A DNA stretch of 64,000 bases from PALSA-278 sp963760285 (GCA_963760285.1 CAVXCI010000003.1:620001-684000); one strand, 5' to 3'. Shown: positions 16,211 through 27,494, numbered from the stretch's first letter. A program made the numbers and translations. The notes: generated by a model from the sequence alone, not told the origin.

Positions 16211-18910
16211 ATGACACTCGAACTTCCCAAGACTTACGAACCGCAGGAGATTGAACAGCGCTGGGCCCGCGCCTGGTTTGAAGAAGGGCTATTCCATGCG
16301 GATCCCGCCCAGCCGGGACCGGTTTTCTCCATCGTAATTCCTCCGCCCAACGTGACCGGCTCCCTGCACATCGGCCACATGCTGAACCACACGGAGATTG
16401 ACATCCTGACGCGCTGGCACCGCATGCGCGGGTTCAACACGCTTTATTTGCCCGGCACGGACCATGCGGGCATCGGCACGCAGGTGGTGGTGGAGCGGCA
16501 ACTGGCCGCAGAAAACCTGACGCGCAAGAAGGTGGGCCGCGCTGCATTTGAAGAGCGCATCTGGCTATGGAAACAGAAGAGCGGCGACACCATCAAGGAG
16601 CAGATGATCCAGCTCGGCGAGAGCTGTGACTGGAGCCGCGAGCGGTTCACTCTGGATGCCGGGCTGTCGCGAGCGGTACGCGAAGTTTTTGTCCGCCTGT
16701 ACGAGGAAGGGTTGATCTACCGCGGCCACTACATGGTGAACTGGTGCCCGCGCTGCCAGACAGCCATCAGCGATCTGGAGACCATCCACGTCGAACGGCA
16801 GGGAAAGCTGTGGCACATTCGCTATCCGCTGGCCAGCGGCGAAGGATACATCGTTGTGGCCACCACGCGGCCCGAAACCATGCTGGGCGATACGGCCGTA
16901 GCTGTCCACCCGGGTGATGAACGCTACCAAAAACTGGTGGGCCAAAAAGTAATTCTCCCGCTGATGAATCGTGAAATCCCCATCATCGCGGACGCATACG
17001 TTGACACTACATTCGGCACCGGCGCGGTGAAAATCACTCCGGCCCACGATCCCAATGATTTTGAAATGGGCAAGCGCCACAAATTGCCGGAATTGAGCGT
17101 GATGACGGAAGACGCGCACATGAACGATGCCGCCGGACCATACGCGGGGCTGGACCGCTATGAGGCGCGCAAGAAAATTCTCGCCGATCTGGAAGCGCTG
17201 GGCCTGCTGGACCGCGTGGAAGAACACAAGCTGACCATCGGCGTTTGCGACCGCTGCAAATCCGAAATCGAGCCGCGCGCGTCCACCCAGTGGTTCGTGA
17301 AGATGAAGCCGCTGGCGGAACCTGCCATCACCGTGGTGGAAAGCGGCGAAGTCCGGATCATTCCGGAATTTCAGAAGGCCACCTACTTCGAGTGGATGCG
17401 CAACATCCGCGACTGGTGCATTTCGCGCCAGCTCTGGTGGGGCCATCGCATTCCCGCGTGGCATTGCCGCGAGTGCGGCGAAATCGTTGTGGCGCTTGAA
17501 ACACCCACGCAATGTCCGCGTGGCCATGCCGGCAAACTGGAGCAGGATCCTGACGTGCTGGACACCTGGTTTTCTTCCTCGCTTTGGCCATTTTCAACCA
17601 TGGGCTGGCCGGAGGACACTCCGGACCTGCGCCGCTATTACCCCACCAGCCTGCTGCTCACCGGCTACGACATCCTGTTTTTCTGGGTGGCGCGGATGAT
17701 CATGATGGGGCTGAAATTCACGGGGAAAGCGCCCTTCCGTCACGTCTATCTGCATTCGCTGGTGCGCACGCCGGAAGGCGCGAAGATGTCCAAGTCCAAA
17801 GGGACGGGCATCGATCCGCTGAAAATCAACGCGCAGTACGGAACGGACGCCATCCGTTTTGCGCTGGCCAGCATGGCCGCTCCGGGAACGGACATTGTCC
17901 TCAGCGAAGACCGCATGCTGGGCGGCCGCGCCTTTGCCAACAAAATATGGAACGCCATGCGGTTTGTGTTTTTCAACCTGGAGAAGAGCCAGGCGGCAGG
18001 ATTGACGCTGGAAGCGTTGGCTGCGCCTGAAGTTCGCGCGGGCGCGCCGTATGCCGCCGGCGGACAAATGGCGCTGGAAGACGCCTGGATTTTTTCGCGC
18101 CTCGCCACGGTCATCGCGGAAATGAACGAAGCGCTGGAGAACTATCTCTTTCACGAAGCGGCGCATGTTATTTACCAGTTTTTCTGGGGCGAAATCTGCG
18201 ACTGGTATATCGAGTGGATTAAGCCGCGCCTTGCCGACGCGGATAACGCGCGCGCCGCTGTGGCCTGGAAGAATCTGTTTGCTGTCCTGGAAGCGGCGCT
18301 GCGCCTGCTGCATCCCGTTATGCCGTTCCTCACGGAAGAGCTGTGGCGCAAATTGCCGCAACCGCCCGGAGCGCGATCCATCGCTCTGGAGAAGTTTCCC
18401 GTTGCGCGAGAGGCGTGGGCCGACAAGACGGCGGAATCGCAGATGGCAATTTTGCAGGACATTATCAGCGCGGCGCGCAATATTCGCGCGGAATTGAAAG
18501 TGGACGCCAGGCTGAAACTGCCCGCTGAATTTTATTCCGCGGATGCTGATATTCGCCGGCTTGCGGAAGAAAACCGTGACGCCATTCAACGCCTGGCCAC
18601 ACTCTCCCCCTTCCAACTTGCATCCGGGCCACTTGCTTCCACCTCGGGCGCGGTACGCTCCACAGCGCAGTTCGATTTGCGCATTACGCACATGGTGGAA
18701 ACGGACCCGGAAGCCGAACGCGCCCGCCTGCTGAAAGAGAAGGATCGGCTGGAAAAGGATTTGCATTCCAAGCGGGCTCGTCTGGCGGACGAAAAGTTTC
18801 GCAGCCGTGCTCCCACTGACGTGGTCCGCAATCTGGAAGACACCCTGGCCACGCGGCAGGTGGAGTTCGAAAAACTGGTCGAGCGTCTGGCGCAACTAGG
18901 CGCCAGTTAA
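16211..18910 (+). CDS. valS: Valyl-tRNA synthetase
   Basis: Charges tRNA-Val. The 899-aa class I synthetase has PPPNVTGSLHIGHMLNHTEI with the HIGH signature, the KMSKSKG loop near residue 527, an editing (CP1) domain in between with TTRPETMLGDTAVAVHP, an anticodon-binding helical domain, and a C-terminal coiled coil (ERARLLKEKDRLEKDLHSKR). The length and domain order are normal for bacterial ValRS and the gene is intact. It is preceded by 176 bases in which I see no T-box or other recognisable leader, and followed by birA in the same direction. Confidence 0.97.
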   Translation: MTLELPKTYEPQEIEQRWARAWFEEGLFHADPAQPGPVFSIVIPPPNVTGSLHIGHMLNHTEIDILTRWHRMRGFNTLYLPGTDHAGIGTQVVVERQLAAENLTRKKVGRAAFEERIWLWKQKSGDTIKEQMIQLGESCDWSRERFTLDAGLSRAVREVFVRLYEEGLIYRGHYMVNWCPRCQTAISDLETIHVERQGKLWHIRYPLASGEGYIVVATTRPETMLGDTAVAVHPGDERYQKLVGQKVILPLMNREIPIIADAYVDTTFGTGAVKITPAHDPNDFEMGKRHKLPELSVMTEDAHMNDAAGPYAGLDRYEARKKILADLEALGLLDRVEEHKLTIGVCDRCKSEIEPRASTQWFVKMKPLAEPAITVVESGEVRIIPEFQKATYFEWMRNIRDWCISRQLWWGHRIPAWHCRECGEIVVALETPTQCPRGHAGKLEQDPDVLDTWFSSSLWPFSTMGWPEDTPDLRRYYPTSLLLTGYDILFFWVARMIMMGLKFTGKAPFRHVYLHSLVRTPEGAKMSKSKGTGIDPLKINAQYGTDAIRFALASMAAPGTDIVLSEDRMLGGRAFANKIWNAMRFVFFNLEKSQAAGLTLEALAAPEVRAGAPYAAGGQMALEDAWIFSRLATVIAEMNEALENYLFHEAAHVIYQFFWGEICDWYIEWIKPRLADADNARAAVAWKNLFAVLEAALRLLHPVMPFLTEELWRKLPQPPGARSIALEKFPVAREAWADKTAESQMAILQDIISAARNIRAELKVDARLKLPAEFYSADADIRRLAEENRDAIQRLATLSPFQLASGPLASTSGAVRSTAQFDLRITHMVETDPEAERARLLKEKDRLEKDLHSKRARLADEKFRSRAPTDVVRNLEDTLATRQVEFEKLVERLAQLGAS

Positions 18911-19039
18911 CGCGCTGAATTTTCCGAATTGGCAATTCCTTGTTTCGCGCGGCGATTCCTCCGGACATGCGTTCGGAATGGTCCTCGGCGCACCGGACGA
19001 ATTTCGCCGGGCACAGACAGGTTGCAGGAGCTTTCATTT

Positions 19040-20038
19040 TTGCCGAAACCCCGCGGGATTACCGACAAACGAATTGACGCACTGCTGACGTTGCTGGCGG
19101 AGAACGCCACAATTGTGGTGAATGGCGCGAAAATCGCCCGGGAGATCGGCGTCTCGCGGCATACGGTGTGGCGCTGGGTGGAAAAGCTGCGCGCGCTGGG
19201 CGTAAATGTGAAGGGCCACCCGCGCACGGGTTACCACATTGAGCGCGTGCCGGACATCCTGGCGCCACGGCTTCTGTCCCGCGCGCTTTCCGGCAGCATA
19301 TTTGGCCGCCGCATTTTTCATTTCTTCAAGGTGGATTCCACCAATAACGTGGCCATGCGCCTGGGCGAGGAAGGCGAACCGCAGGGCGCGGTGGTGATTG
19401 CCGAAGAACAAACCGCGGGACGAGGCCGCGCCGGACGCGCGTGGATTTCGGAGCGGTCCGCCGGGATTCACGTAAGCGTTTTGCTGCGCCCCACGCTGCC
19501 CACGGCCCACGCTCCCACTCTTACCCTGGCCGCGGGGCTGGCGGCTCGCGAAGTCATCGCCCAGCAGACCGGCCTGGCGCCCGACATTCGCTGGCCCAAT
19601 GACGTTCTCGTCGGCGGACTGAAAGTTTGCGGTATTCTCACGGAGATGCGCGCCGAGCCGGACCGCGTCCATTTCGCCGTGATTGGCATTGGCATAAACG
19701 TGAATCAATCCCGCATGCCCGCGGAGCTGGTGGACATCGCTTCGTCCCTGCGAATAGTGACCGGGAGGACGCATTCGCGCGCGGAGGTGCTGATTCAATT
19801 GCTGCGGGAACTGGAACGCTACTACAATCTTCTTGTCGCCGAAGGGCCCGGGCCAATTGTGAAACGATTCGCGGAGGTTTCCAGTTATTGCCGTGGAAAA
19901 CGCGTCCTGATCCGCACCGCTGCGGAAACTTTTGAAGGCACCACGGCCGGTTTGGAGTCCAACGGCGTGCTGCGCGTGAAACGGAAAGACGGGCGCATTG
20001 AGCCGGTGCTGGCCGGCGATGTCGCCGAGGCTCCCTGA
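19040..20038 (+). CDS. birA: Biotin--[acetyl-CoA-carboxylase] ligase
   Basis: Bifunctional biotin protein ligase. A TTG at 19040, nine bases after AGGAG, gives 332 aa; the open frame goes back to 18929 but that part does not match the family. Residues about 8-65 form a winged helix-turn-helix (AREIGVSRHTVWRWVEKLR), so it may also repress biotin genes. The catalytic domain carries DSTNNVAMRL, the biotinyl-AMP loop AGRGRAGRAWISE, IRWPNDVLVGGLKVCGIL and a C-terminal SH3-like domain (about 285-332). Its stop overlaps the coaX start (TGATG), a pairing common in bacteria. Confidence 0.95.
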   Translation: MPKPRGITDKRIDALLTLLAENATIVVNGAKIAREIGVSRHTVWRWVEKLRALGVNVKGHPRTGYHIERVPDILAPRLLSRALSGSIFGRRIFHFFKVDSTNNVAMRLGEEGEPQGAVVIAEEQTAGRGRAGRAWISERSAGIHVSVLLRPTLPTAHAPTLTLAAGLAAREVIAQQTGLAPDIRWPNDVLVGGLKVCGILTEMRAEPDRVHFAVIGIGINVNQSRMPAELVDIASSLRIVTGRTHSRAEVLIQLLRELERYYNLLVAEGPGPIVKRFAEVSSYCRGKRVLIRTAAETFEGTTAGLESNGVLRVKRKDGRIEPVLAGDVAEAP

Positions 20039-20805
20039 TGCTGCTCACTATTGACATAGGCAACACGAACACCGTGCTGGGCGTCTTTCGCGGCGATTCC
20101 CTGGCGGCCAACTGGCGGCTGACCACTTCCCGCAGCCAAACGGTGGACGAGTACGGCATCCTGGCGCTGAATCTTTTCACATTGTGGAAACTGGATCCCC
20201 AGGAAGTGGATGGGATCATCATCAGTTCTGTCGTCCCGCCGCTGAATCCCACACTGGGGGAAATGTCCCGCCGTTATTTTCACCTGAAGCCAATATTCGT
20301 TGAACCGGGCATTCGCACCGGAATGGCCATTCAGTATGATAATCCGCAGGAAGTGGGCGCGGACCGCATCGTGAACGGCGTGGCGGCGCTCCAAAAATAT
20401 GGCGGCCCATGCATCGTGGTGGATTTTGGAACGGCCATCACCTTTGACGCCATCTCCGCGCGCGGCGAGTATTTGGCGGTGTAATTGCGCCTGGACTGGG
20501 CATTTCCGCTGAGGCGCTGTTCACGCGGGCGGCGCGGCTGCCCCGCGTGGAAATCCGCGATCCCGGTAAAATCATCGGCACGAATACTGTCGGTTCCATG
20601 CAGGCGGGGCTTTTTTACGGCTCCGTTGACATGGTGGACGGAATTCTGGCGCGAATGAAGCGTGAACTGGGTCCGAAAACTCGCGTCATCGCCACTGGCG
20701 GAGAGGCCAGCCTCATTTCCAGCGCCTCGCAGCTACATCGAAATCAGCCGATGAATTCCTGACCCTGGAAGGACTGCGAATCTTATGGGAACGCAATGTG
20801 GATGA
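20038..20805 (+). CDS. coaX: Type III pantothenate kinase, frameshifted
   Basis: Phosphorylates pantothenate in the first step of CoA synthesis. The N-terminal phosphate-binding motif TIDIGNTNTVLGVF, the pantothenate-site VGADRIVNGVAALQKYGGPC and VVDFGTAITFDAIS are intact. At about 20476 one G is missing from GGG; restoring it turns GEYLAV-stop into GEYLGGVIAPGLGISAEAL, the expected sequence. Further indels around 20735-20750 precede the C-terminal DEFLTLEGLRILWERN. The true stop is uncertain, between about 20805 and 20940. An essential gene with homopolymer-type breaks points to consensus error. It is translationally coupled to birA. Confidence 0.88.
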
Positions 20806-20953
20806 TTCCCGGCAACCTGCGCGAGGCAGGCGGGATGCCGCTGCAAGTGCCGGGCCGGAAGACTCACCGGGTCTCAATGGGGCACGCCGCGCAACATTCG
20901 CCAACCCGGCGATCGTCGCGCCGCGTCGACCGCCGTTGACGATTGGCGCGCCC

Positions 20954-21684
20954 ATGGCAGAATTCAACTACTTCAATTTTTTCACGGAAATTGAAGAATA
21001 TTTCTGGCGCAAACGCGGCGCGCATCTGCTGGTGTCGCCGATGGATTGGGCGATCATGGAGACGTGGCAGAAAGCCGGCATTCCGCTGGCGGCAGTCAAA
21101 AGGCATTGATCGCGCATTTGAAAGCTATGGACGCTCGCGGCGCGGCGCGACGGGGCGCCGTTGAAAAGCTTGGCGTACTGTGTGGATGCCGTGCTGGAAG
21201 CCAGCGCGGAAGCAAGGGAGGCCGCCGCCGGGCAAGGCCCGCAAGCGGGATGCGCGCGCCAGCCGCGAGCCGTTTCACGTGCCGAATTGCGCCAATATTT
21301 CGAGCGCAATGCGGAACGGCTGCGCGCGGCTGCCGTTGCGGACGGCAGTCCGGAGACGGAGGGTGCCGCACTCAGAAAACACTTCAGGAAACGGCGATGC
21401 GGCTGGACGGAACTTTGCCGCTGCTGAATGCACCGCGCCGCTCGATCTGGAAGATTTGGAGCGCCGGCTGACGGTGCTGGAAGAAAAACTTTCCGCGTCG
21501 CTGGCGGCAAATGCCGGCGAAGCCGTGCTGCTGCGCCATTCGCGAAGAGATGGACCGCGCACTAACACCCTACCGGCGAAAAATGGATGCCGCGTCAGAT
21601 TGCGCACTCGAACGCCAATATCAGCAGAAAAAGCTCTACGAAGAATTTCAAGTTCCGCGCCTCAGCCTTTTTTACCTCACGTAA
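20954..21684 (+). CDS. Conserved hypothetical protein, multiply frameshifted
   Basis: The ATG at 20954 opens EFNYFNFFTEIEEYFWRKRG, then LLVSPMDWAIMETWQKAGIP. The reading then passes through at least four frame changes: KGIDRAFESY, KSLAYCVDAVLEASAEA, a helical LEDLERRLTVLEEKL segment, then IREEMDRALTPYRRKMDAA and KKLYEEFQVPRLSLFYLT before TAA at 21684. Reassembled, it is a mostly helical soluble protein of about 240 aa. I recall similar uncharacterised proteins in Acidobacteria but know no function. It lies between coaX and an rRNA methyltransferase gene. Confidence 0.6.
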
Positions 21685-21703
21685 ATGAACGGATTCACGG
21701 ACA

Positions 21704-22992
21704 GTGCCCGATAATGTGCGCAAAATTGAAAAGATCGTTTATGGCGGGGACGGCCTGGCGCGTCACCACGGCGCGGCCGATTTTTATCCCGTTCGTGTTG
21801 CCCGGCGAAGAAGCCGAGGTGCGCATCACCGAATGCCGGAAGAGATTCCGGCGTGGCGAAGAGGCGTTGTATCACGCGCTTCAGCGGACCGCGCGGCAGC
21901 TCCGCCTGTCCCCACTTCACCGAACTGCGGCGGATGCCAGTACCAGCACGCCGCATTACGAGGCGCAGTTAGATACAAGGAGCAAATCCTCCGCGAAACA
22001 CTCCGCCGCGTGGGCCGAATCGAATGGGAAGGCCCGGTGACGGTGCATGCTCGCCTCCGTGGCATTATCGCAATCGCGCGCAATGGAAAATGCGTCGCGA
22101 TGGAGGACGGCATCGGGCGGAGATCGGTTACATGCGCGCGGCGTCACGATTCGCTCTGCGCCGTGAGACGATGCCCCATCATTTCGCCGCTTCTGGAGCA
22201 ACGCTGGCCGCGTTGCGCGAATTGCTGCGCGAGGATGCACGAGTTCAGGGTTTGCGCGAAGTGGAAGCTTTGCGGACAGCGAGGATCGAGCGCATGACGC
22301 TCTTACCGCTGAATTTGCCGGCTGGCCTCGCGGCGTTCGCCCAGCTCGCGGCCGATTCTCCAGGAACGCTTCCTGATTGCAAAGCATGTTGTGCGGCGAC
22401 GCCCACCGGCAGAAAGGAGACGGTACCGGGGCGACGGATTTCTGTCTATCAAGCCGCGGGAAACGAATATCGCGTGAGTCACGGATCGTTTTTTCAGGTA
22501 AATCGGTTCATGATGGACAAGCTGACGGAACGCGTTCGGATCGCGGCGGGAGAAGGCGCCGTCGCGATGGATTTATTTTCCGGCGTGGGATTATTCAGTC
22601 TGCCCCTGGCGAAGAATTTCGAACACGTGTTTGCCGTGGAGTCCAACTTGGCTCGGCACGCGATTTGGACGCCAACTCGCAACCAGCTGCGGATGCATCG
22701 AAGCCTGGCACGCCGACGTGGCGCAATTTCTTCGTAAGACCGCGAACGACCGGGCCGACGTTGTCGTGCTGGACCCACCCCGCGCCGGCCTTTCCCCGGA
22801 CGCGCTGCATCGCTTTGCAAGCTCCGGCCCTCCCGCATCGTTTATGTTTCCTGCGAGCCTTCCACGCTGGCGCGCGACCTGCGCCGATATTCCGCGAAAA
22901 AGGCTATGCCTCGCGGGCATTGAATTGTTTGACCTATTTCCCCAGACCTTTCACATCGAAACTTTGGCGTTATTGGAGTCGCGAAAAAATGA
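21704..22992 (+). CDS. rlmD: 23S rRNA (uracil-5) methyltransferase RlmD-like, multiply frameshifted
   Basis: TRAM/RumA-type SAM-dependent RNA m5U methyltransferase. Pieces in three frames appear in the right order: an N-terminal TRAM-like part (KIEKIVYGGDGLARHHGAAD), an Fe-S Cys motif CGGCQYQHA followed by YKEQILRETLRRVGRIEW, SHGSFFQVNRFM, the SAM motif MDLFSGVGLFSLPLA, DPPRAGLSPDAL, the catalytic-Cys segment VYVSCEPSTLARDLR (about 22842-22890), and the terminal LFDLFPQTFHIETLALLESR. At the end, six A's precede TGA; a seventh would create an ATGA overlap with comEC. At least five indels occur. The assignment to RlmD rather than another RumA paralogue is inferred from the Cys cluster. Confidence 0.8.
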
Positions 22993-25609
22993 AACGTCCC
23001 GCATTGTGGCTGGTGGCCATGTTCGTGGCGGGGAACTGCGCTCGGGAGATTTTCCCTGCGTGCATGCGGGATGGTGTTTTCTTTTTGCCGCGGCGGGCAT
23101 CGCGGCCGGATTGGTTTTTGCGTGGCGAAAGCGCCTTTTTCCCCGCGCTGGCGTTAGGATTTTTGAGCATGGTTGGCGCTGGGCGCCGCCGCAGTCCAGG
23201 TGGAAAAAGCCTGCCGTCCCCGCGAAAGCCGTGGCCAAACTCAGCAGAAGAAGACGACTGGATCTTTCATCTCCGCACCATTGGACTGGCCGGCTGCGAG
23301 CCGACCCCCTCCGACTTCCATGGGGCGAACGGCTGGAAATTGAACTGGAATCGGTGGAATCGGAAGGTAGTTCTCTTCCCGTGCGCGGCGGATTGCAGAT
23401 CAGCTTTTTCCATCGACAGATAGTACTGCTGCTCCGGCTCTGGCGACGGTACGCGCGGGAGATCGCCTTGAGGTTCTCGCTTCCGCGCGCCAGCCGCGCA
23501 ATTTCCTCGATCCCGGCGCTTTTGATTTCCGCGGATATCTGTCGAGCCAGGGAACTGATCTGATGGGAACGTTGCGCGCGGCGGGACTCCTTCAGCCTCT
23601 CGGCACGCCGCGGCTTACGCTCTCTGATCGCATCGCCCGCCTGCGCGGCGACCTGCTCCGGCGGACGGGCGAGCTTTTCTCCGGACAGCCGCAAGTGGAC
23701 GCCGTACGTCCGGGCCATGCTGCTCGGCGACCGCAGTTTCGTGGATTCCGAACTGGCCACGGAATTTCAAGAGACTGGCGCTTACCACGTTCTCGTGATC
23801 GCTGGTCTTCACGTGGGGGTTTTCCTCGCATTCATTTACTGGTTGGCAAAATTCACGCGATTGGGCCTCTGGGGACGCACGTTTCTGTCATTGGCCGCGT
23901 TGGCAGCCTATACCGCCGATGGTGCAGGACCGCCCTCCCATATTCCGCGCCGCGCTGGTGGCGGCAATTTTTCTGCTGGCGCGCCTGCTCTTTCGCCGCG
24001 TGGATCTGCTCCAAACCTATCGCTCGCGGCGTTGTTGCTGCTCTTCGAGAAACCATCCTATCTTCGCGACGCCAGCTTCCAGTTACGTTCCTCGCAGCCG
24101 CCATCGTCGCCGCCGTCGCCGTCCCCTGGATCGAACAGACCACGGAGCCATGGACGCGCGGCCTGCGCCACCTGCAGGATTTCACGCGCGACGGGGAATT
24201 TCCTCCACGCGTCGTTCAATTTCGAATTGACTTGCGCGCCGCGGCAAATTGGCTGGCGGCAAAAATGCCTGCGCGCTTCGAAAACGCCGCTTCATCCGCG
24301 GTCGCGCTTCCCCTTCGAGGCGCGCTGCGTCTGTGGGAGATTTTCGTCATTTCCATTGCTCTCCAGGCGGGCATGATTGCCCTGATGGCCTCGTATTTCC
24401 ATCGCGTCACCCTCGCCGGGCCGTTCAGCAACATTCCCGCTGTGCTCCTTACCGCCGCGATTGTTCCGGCCTTGGATTTCCTCACTCTGGCGCTTCCACT
24501 TTCAGCATGCGTGTCGCGGCAGTAGGCGCAAAGCTGGTGTCCGTTTTCACACTGTGGCTTCTGGATTGCGTGCGTTACTTCGCGCATTTTCCCCACGCCA
24601 GCTATCGATTCCCGACCCACCCGCGTGGCTGATTGCGGTTTTCATTGCTGGCTTTGGCGGCGCTAGCCGTGGCGCTCGCATTCCGGGCGGAACACAAGGG
24701 CGCAGGCGCGCGATATTCGTTTATGTCGGCAATTGCCGTTGTCGAACTCTCGCTGCGGCCATTGCGGCGGCCCCATTCGCGCCAGTCCTCCACGCGGGAC
24801 AAATGGAAGTGACGGCGCTCGATGTTGGCCAGGGCGATTCCATATTCGTCGCCTTTCCCGCGGGACGAACCATGCTGGTGGATGGTGGCGGATTGAGGGC
24901 GAAGAACACGTGGGCGGATACAGCACAGGGATGGACGTGGGCGAGGAAGTGGTCTCTCCGTATTTATGGCGGAGGCGCGTGAAACGGCTCGACGCCATCG
25001 TGCTCACGCACGCGCATCACGATCATCTGGGTGGACTTTATGCCGTCATCGGGAATTTCTCCGTCAAGGAATTGTGGGTGGGCCGTGATATCGAAATTCC
25101 GGCGTATGAAGATTTCATCGCGCAGGCGCGCGCGTCGGGTGTTCGCGTGGTGCACCGCCTGCGGGGAGATTCCTTCCAGTGGGGAGGCGTGCATGGTCAA
25201 TTCCTCTGGCCCGCCGACGCGGGTCCCGCGGAAAAGCCGACCAATGATGATTCGATCGTGCTGCGCCTCGACGATGGCGATTCCGGCTTTCTGCTTTCCG
25301 GCGACATCGAACATCAGGTGGAGAAGCAGATTCTTGAGCGATGGCGCATTGCCTCGGGCCAGTTCTTGAAGGTGCCGCACCACGGAAGCAAAACTTCATC
25401 CACGGAGGATTTTCTGCGCGCCGTAGCGCCCGCGGTTTGGCGTGATTTCCGTCGGTCAGGACAACACTTTCAATCTTCCCAGCCCGCAGGTGACGGACCG
25501 CTTGCAACAAATGGGCATCCGCTATTGGACCACCTCCCAATCCGGCGCAGTGACGGCCCTCAGCGATGGCCACGGCATCACCATCCAGACGTTTGTCCAT
25601 CCGAACTAA
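22989..25609 (+). CDS. comEC: ComEC/Rec2 competence DNA-uptake channel, multiply frameshifted
   Basis: Inner-membrane DNA translocation channel for natural transformation. The ATG at 22989 starts KRPALWLVAMFVAG. In other frames follow a DUF4131-like domain (LEIELESVESEGSSLPVRGG, then FLDPGAFDFRGYLSSQG), the ComEC core RAMLLGDRSFVDSEL, GAYHVLVIAGLHVGVFLAF and many membrane helices, and a C-terminal metallo-beta-lactamase-like domain: VTALDVGQGDSIFVAFPAGR, IVLTHAHHDHLGGLYAVIG, LLSGDIE and LKVPHHGSKTSS. It ends TIQTFVHPN. That is the complete ComEC architecture (about 870 aa), broken by at least seven indels. Whether the organism is competent is unknown; no other com gene is in the window, although a secretin with pseudopilins lies at 59-62 kb. 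Confidence 0.85.
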
Positions 25610-25664
25610 AACCCGCTCGCCATCTTGCGCGATCTGCGCGCGGCGGGCGCATAATGAAATCAAT

Positions 25665-25934
25665 ATGAACATGGCTGATCCCGGCGGCGCAATGAAGGCA
25701 ACACAGGCGGAAATTGACGAAGAGTCACGCCTTGGGCGCCGCCTGCGCATCTTGGTGCAGCTGGCGCTGGAAACCATCGCCGACGGCGAACTCTCCATCG
25801 AAGAAGCGTCCGAAATGGCGGCCACCACGCGCCGCATCGCGCTGGAAATGTTTCCCGGGAAGGAACAGGCGTTCGATTTACTCTACCGGCCGAAATTCCA
25901 GCGATTGATCCACGAAGTTTACCGCCTGCAATAA
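25665..25934 (+). CDS. Small conserved hypothetical protein, 89 aa
   Basis: A soluble, predicted all-helical protein. ATG 25665 is chosen because it is the first ATG after the comEC stop; an ATG at 25671 or a downstream one is equally possible, as no strong ribosome-binding site is present. Features are EIDEESRLGRRLRILVQLAL, a central acidic EEASEMAATTRRIALEMFPG and a C-terminal LLYRPKFQRLIHEVYRLQ. It is convergent and exactly abutting with the next gene on the minus strand (stops at 25934 and 25935). I do not recognise a family. Confidence 0.55.
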   Translation: MNMADPGGAMKATQAEIDEESRLGRRLRILVQLALETIADGELSIEEASEMAATTRRIALEMFPGKEQAFDLLYRPKFQRLIHEVYRLQ

Positions 25935-26493
25935 TCAGTGGCCGAAGCGAATCGCGCCCATCACTACCCACAGCAGCGCTACCACGCCCATAAATCCCAG
26001 CAGCGCCTGATATTCGCGGTTACGGCGGTATTGCGGCCAGGAAAAATGCACTGAGCCGACGCGCAGCGGAACGCATGCCGCCAGAGACGGCAAAAACAGC
26101 GGCACATGGGCCGCGTATTCATCGAACGGCAGGCCATAGTGCGCCGCAATTCGCCTCTCCTCGCGCTTCATCACGCCCGGATAAAACGCCAGAAAATAAG
26201 CCGTACAAGAAGGCGGCCGGCCAGGAACGCCCTCCCATCAGCAGGCCTGCGGCCAGCAGCGCGCTGCCGAAATAAAGCGGGTTGCGCGTATGTCCGTACG
26301 GACCGTTGAAGTCGCCAGACCCTCGTGCTTATAAAGATACCAGCGGCGGCGCCGCGAATAGCAGCCCGGCAACGGCCACAATCGCTCCGTAAATGACGGA
26401 AGTAGCGCGGGCCGCGCCAGCAGAAAAAATACAATGGCCACGGGATACCCGCCGCACGCGCCAGCGCATAAGAAAGGGTGTACCCACCGACAT
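25935..26493 (-). CDS. Isoprenylcysteine carboxyl methyltransferase-like membrane protein, frameshifted
   Basis: Multi-pass membrane methyltransferase of the ICMT/PEMT type. The start overlaps the waaC stop as TAATG (26495-26491). Pieces in order are a first helix VAIVFFLLARPALLPS, a second hydrophobic segment, the signature GPYGHTRNPLYFGSALLAAG (read across frames around 26290), then MKREERRIAAHYGLPFDEYA and a final helix LLGFMGVVALLWVVMGAIRF. In this family the NP(L/M)Y motif and the following EE-rich stretch bind SAM and substrate. At least two indels break the frame. The substrate is unknown. Being last in an LPS-core operon suggests an envelope substrate; that is inference. Confidence 0.7.
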
Positions 26494-27494
26494 TAGTTTC
26501 CTCCCATGCGCTTCCTGAGGCCGCCATCACCTGCTCCACGGTAATGGAAAGCATCGCCGGCGAATAACCCGAGCCCCGCTTATAGGAGATATCCGCAGAA
26601 CGGGCATTCGTGACCACGACGTTCTCCGGGTACGGCCCGTTTCGCGCCGGATCGGTGGGGCCATATAGACCAACAACGGGCGCGCCCATCGCGGCCGCCA
26701 GATGCAACGGCCCGGTATCCGCGGCGACCACGAATCTTGCGCGGCGCAATACGGCCGACAAGTTCGCGCAAATCCATCGCCAGCGGCAACCGGATGCGAA
26801 TTGCCCGCCGCGGCGCATAACTCCCGCGCCAGACCTTCTTCGCCCGGACCATAACTAGATCACACCCCGCCAGCCGAGTTGCTCGCGCAATCTTGGCATG
26901 CAATTCCCCGAAGCGCTCCGGCGGCCAACATTTCGAACGCCAGCCGCCTCCAGGGCTCGACACAAAAAAGTCCGTCAATTGATTCGCGGTTAGCTGTTCC
27001 GCCATGCGCACTTCGGGTTGCTCGTCCCGGGAATGGGGAAACGAATTTCATCGCGCCGCGCGCCAGCGTGATTCAGCGAGCGACAGATTCTGTTCCACGA
27101 TGTGGCGGCCAGAGGGCATAACCACGCTGATTGTAAAGCCAGGAAGCGGCAGGTTCGCGCGCAAATTCTTTCGCCAGACCGATACGCCGCCCCGCTCCAC
27201 AGACCCTGGCGATCAGCGCGGACTTGTAGAGTCCCTGAAAATCAATTGCTATCGTGTATCTGTTTTTCCATAACTGGCCGACGGTGGCGACAGTATTGCC
27301 CAACGATTTCGGTCCAGCGCAATCACCGCACTCAAATCCGGATTCCCTTCCAGCAGCGGCATCCATTTCGTTTCCACCAGCCAGTCGATCCGCGCCTGGG
27401 GAAACGTCGCCGCCAGCGCATGGACCGCCGGCAGCGTATGCACGATGTCGCCCAGCGAACCCATGCGAATGATCAGGAAACGCGAGTCAGCCAT
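26493..27494 (-). CDS. waaC: LPS heptosyltransferase I, frameshifted
   Basis: Adds the first L,D-heptose to Kdo2-lipid A from ADP-heptose; GT-B fold glycosyltransferase family 9. ATG 27494 overlaps the hldE2 stop. The N-terminus FLIIRMGSLGDIVHTLPAVH is the family signature, followed by FPQARIDWLVETKWMPLLEG, IAIDFQGLYKSALIARV, a PPERFGELHAKIA segment, and the nucleotide-site VVAADTGPLHLAAAMGAPVV with GLYGPTDPARNGPY. It ends near MLSITVEQVM...RKRMGGN. At least four indels. The dividing line from WaaF rests on the first-domain motif and order in the operon; the two enzymes are close relatives. Confidence 0.85.
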
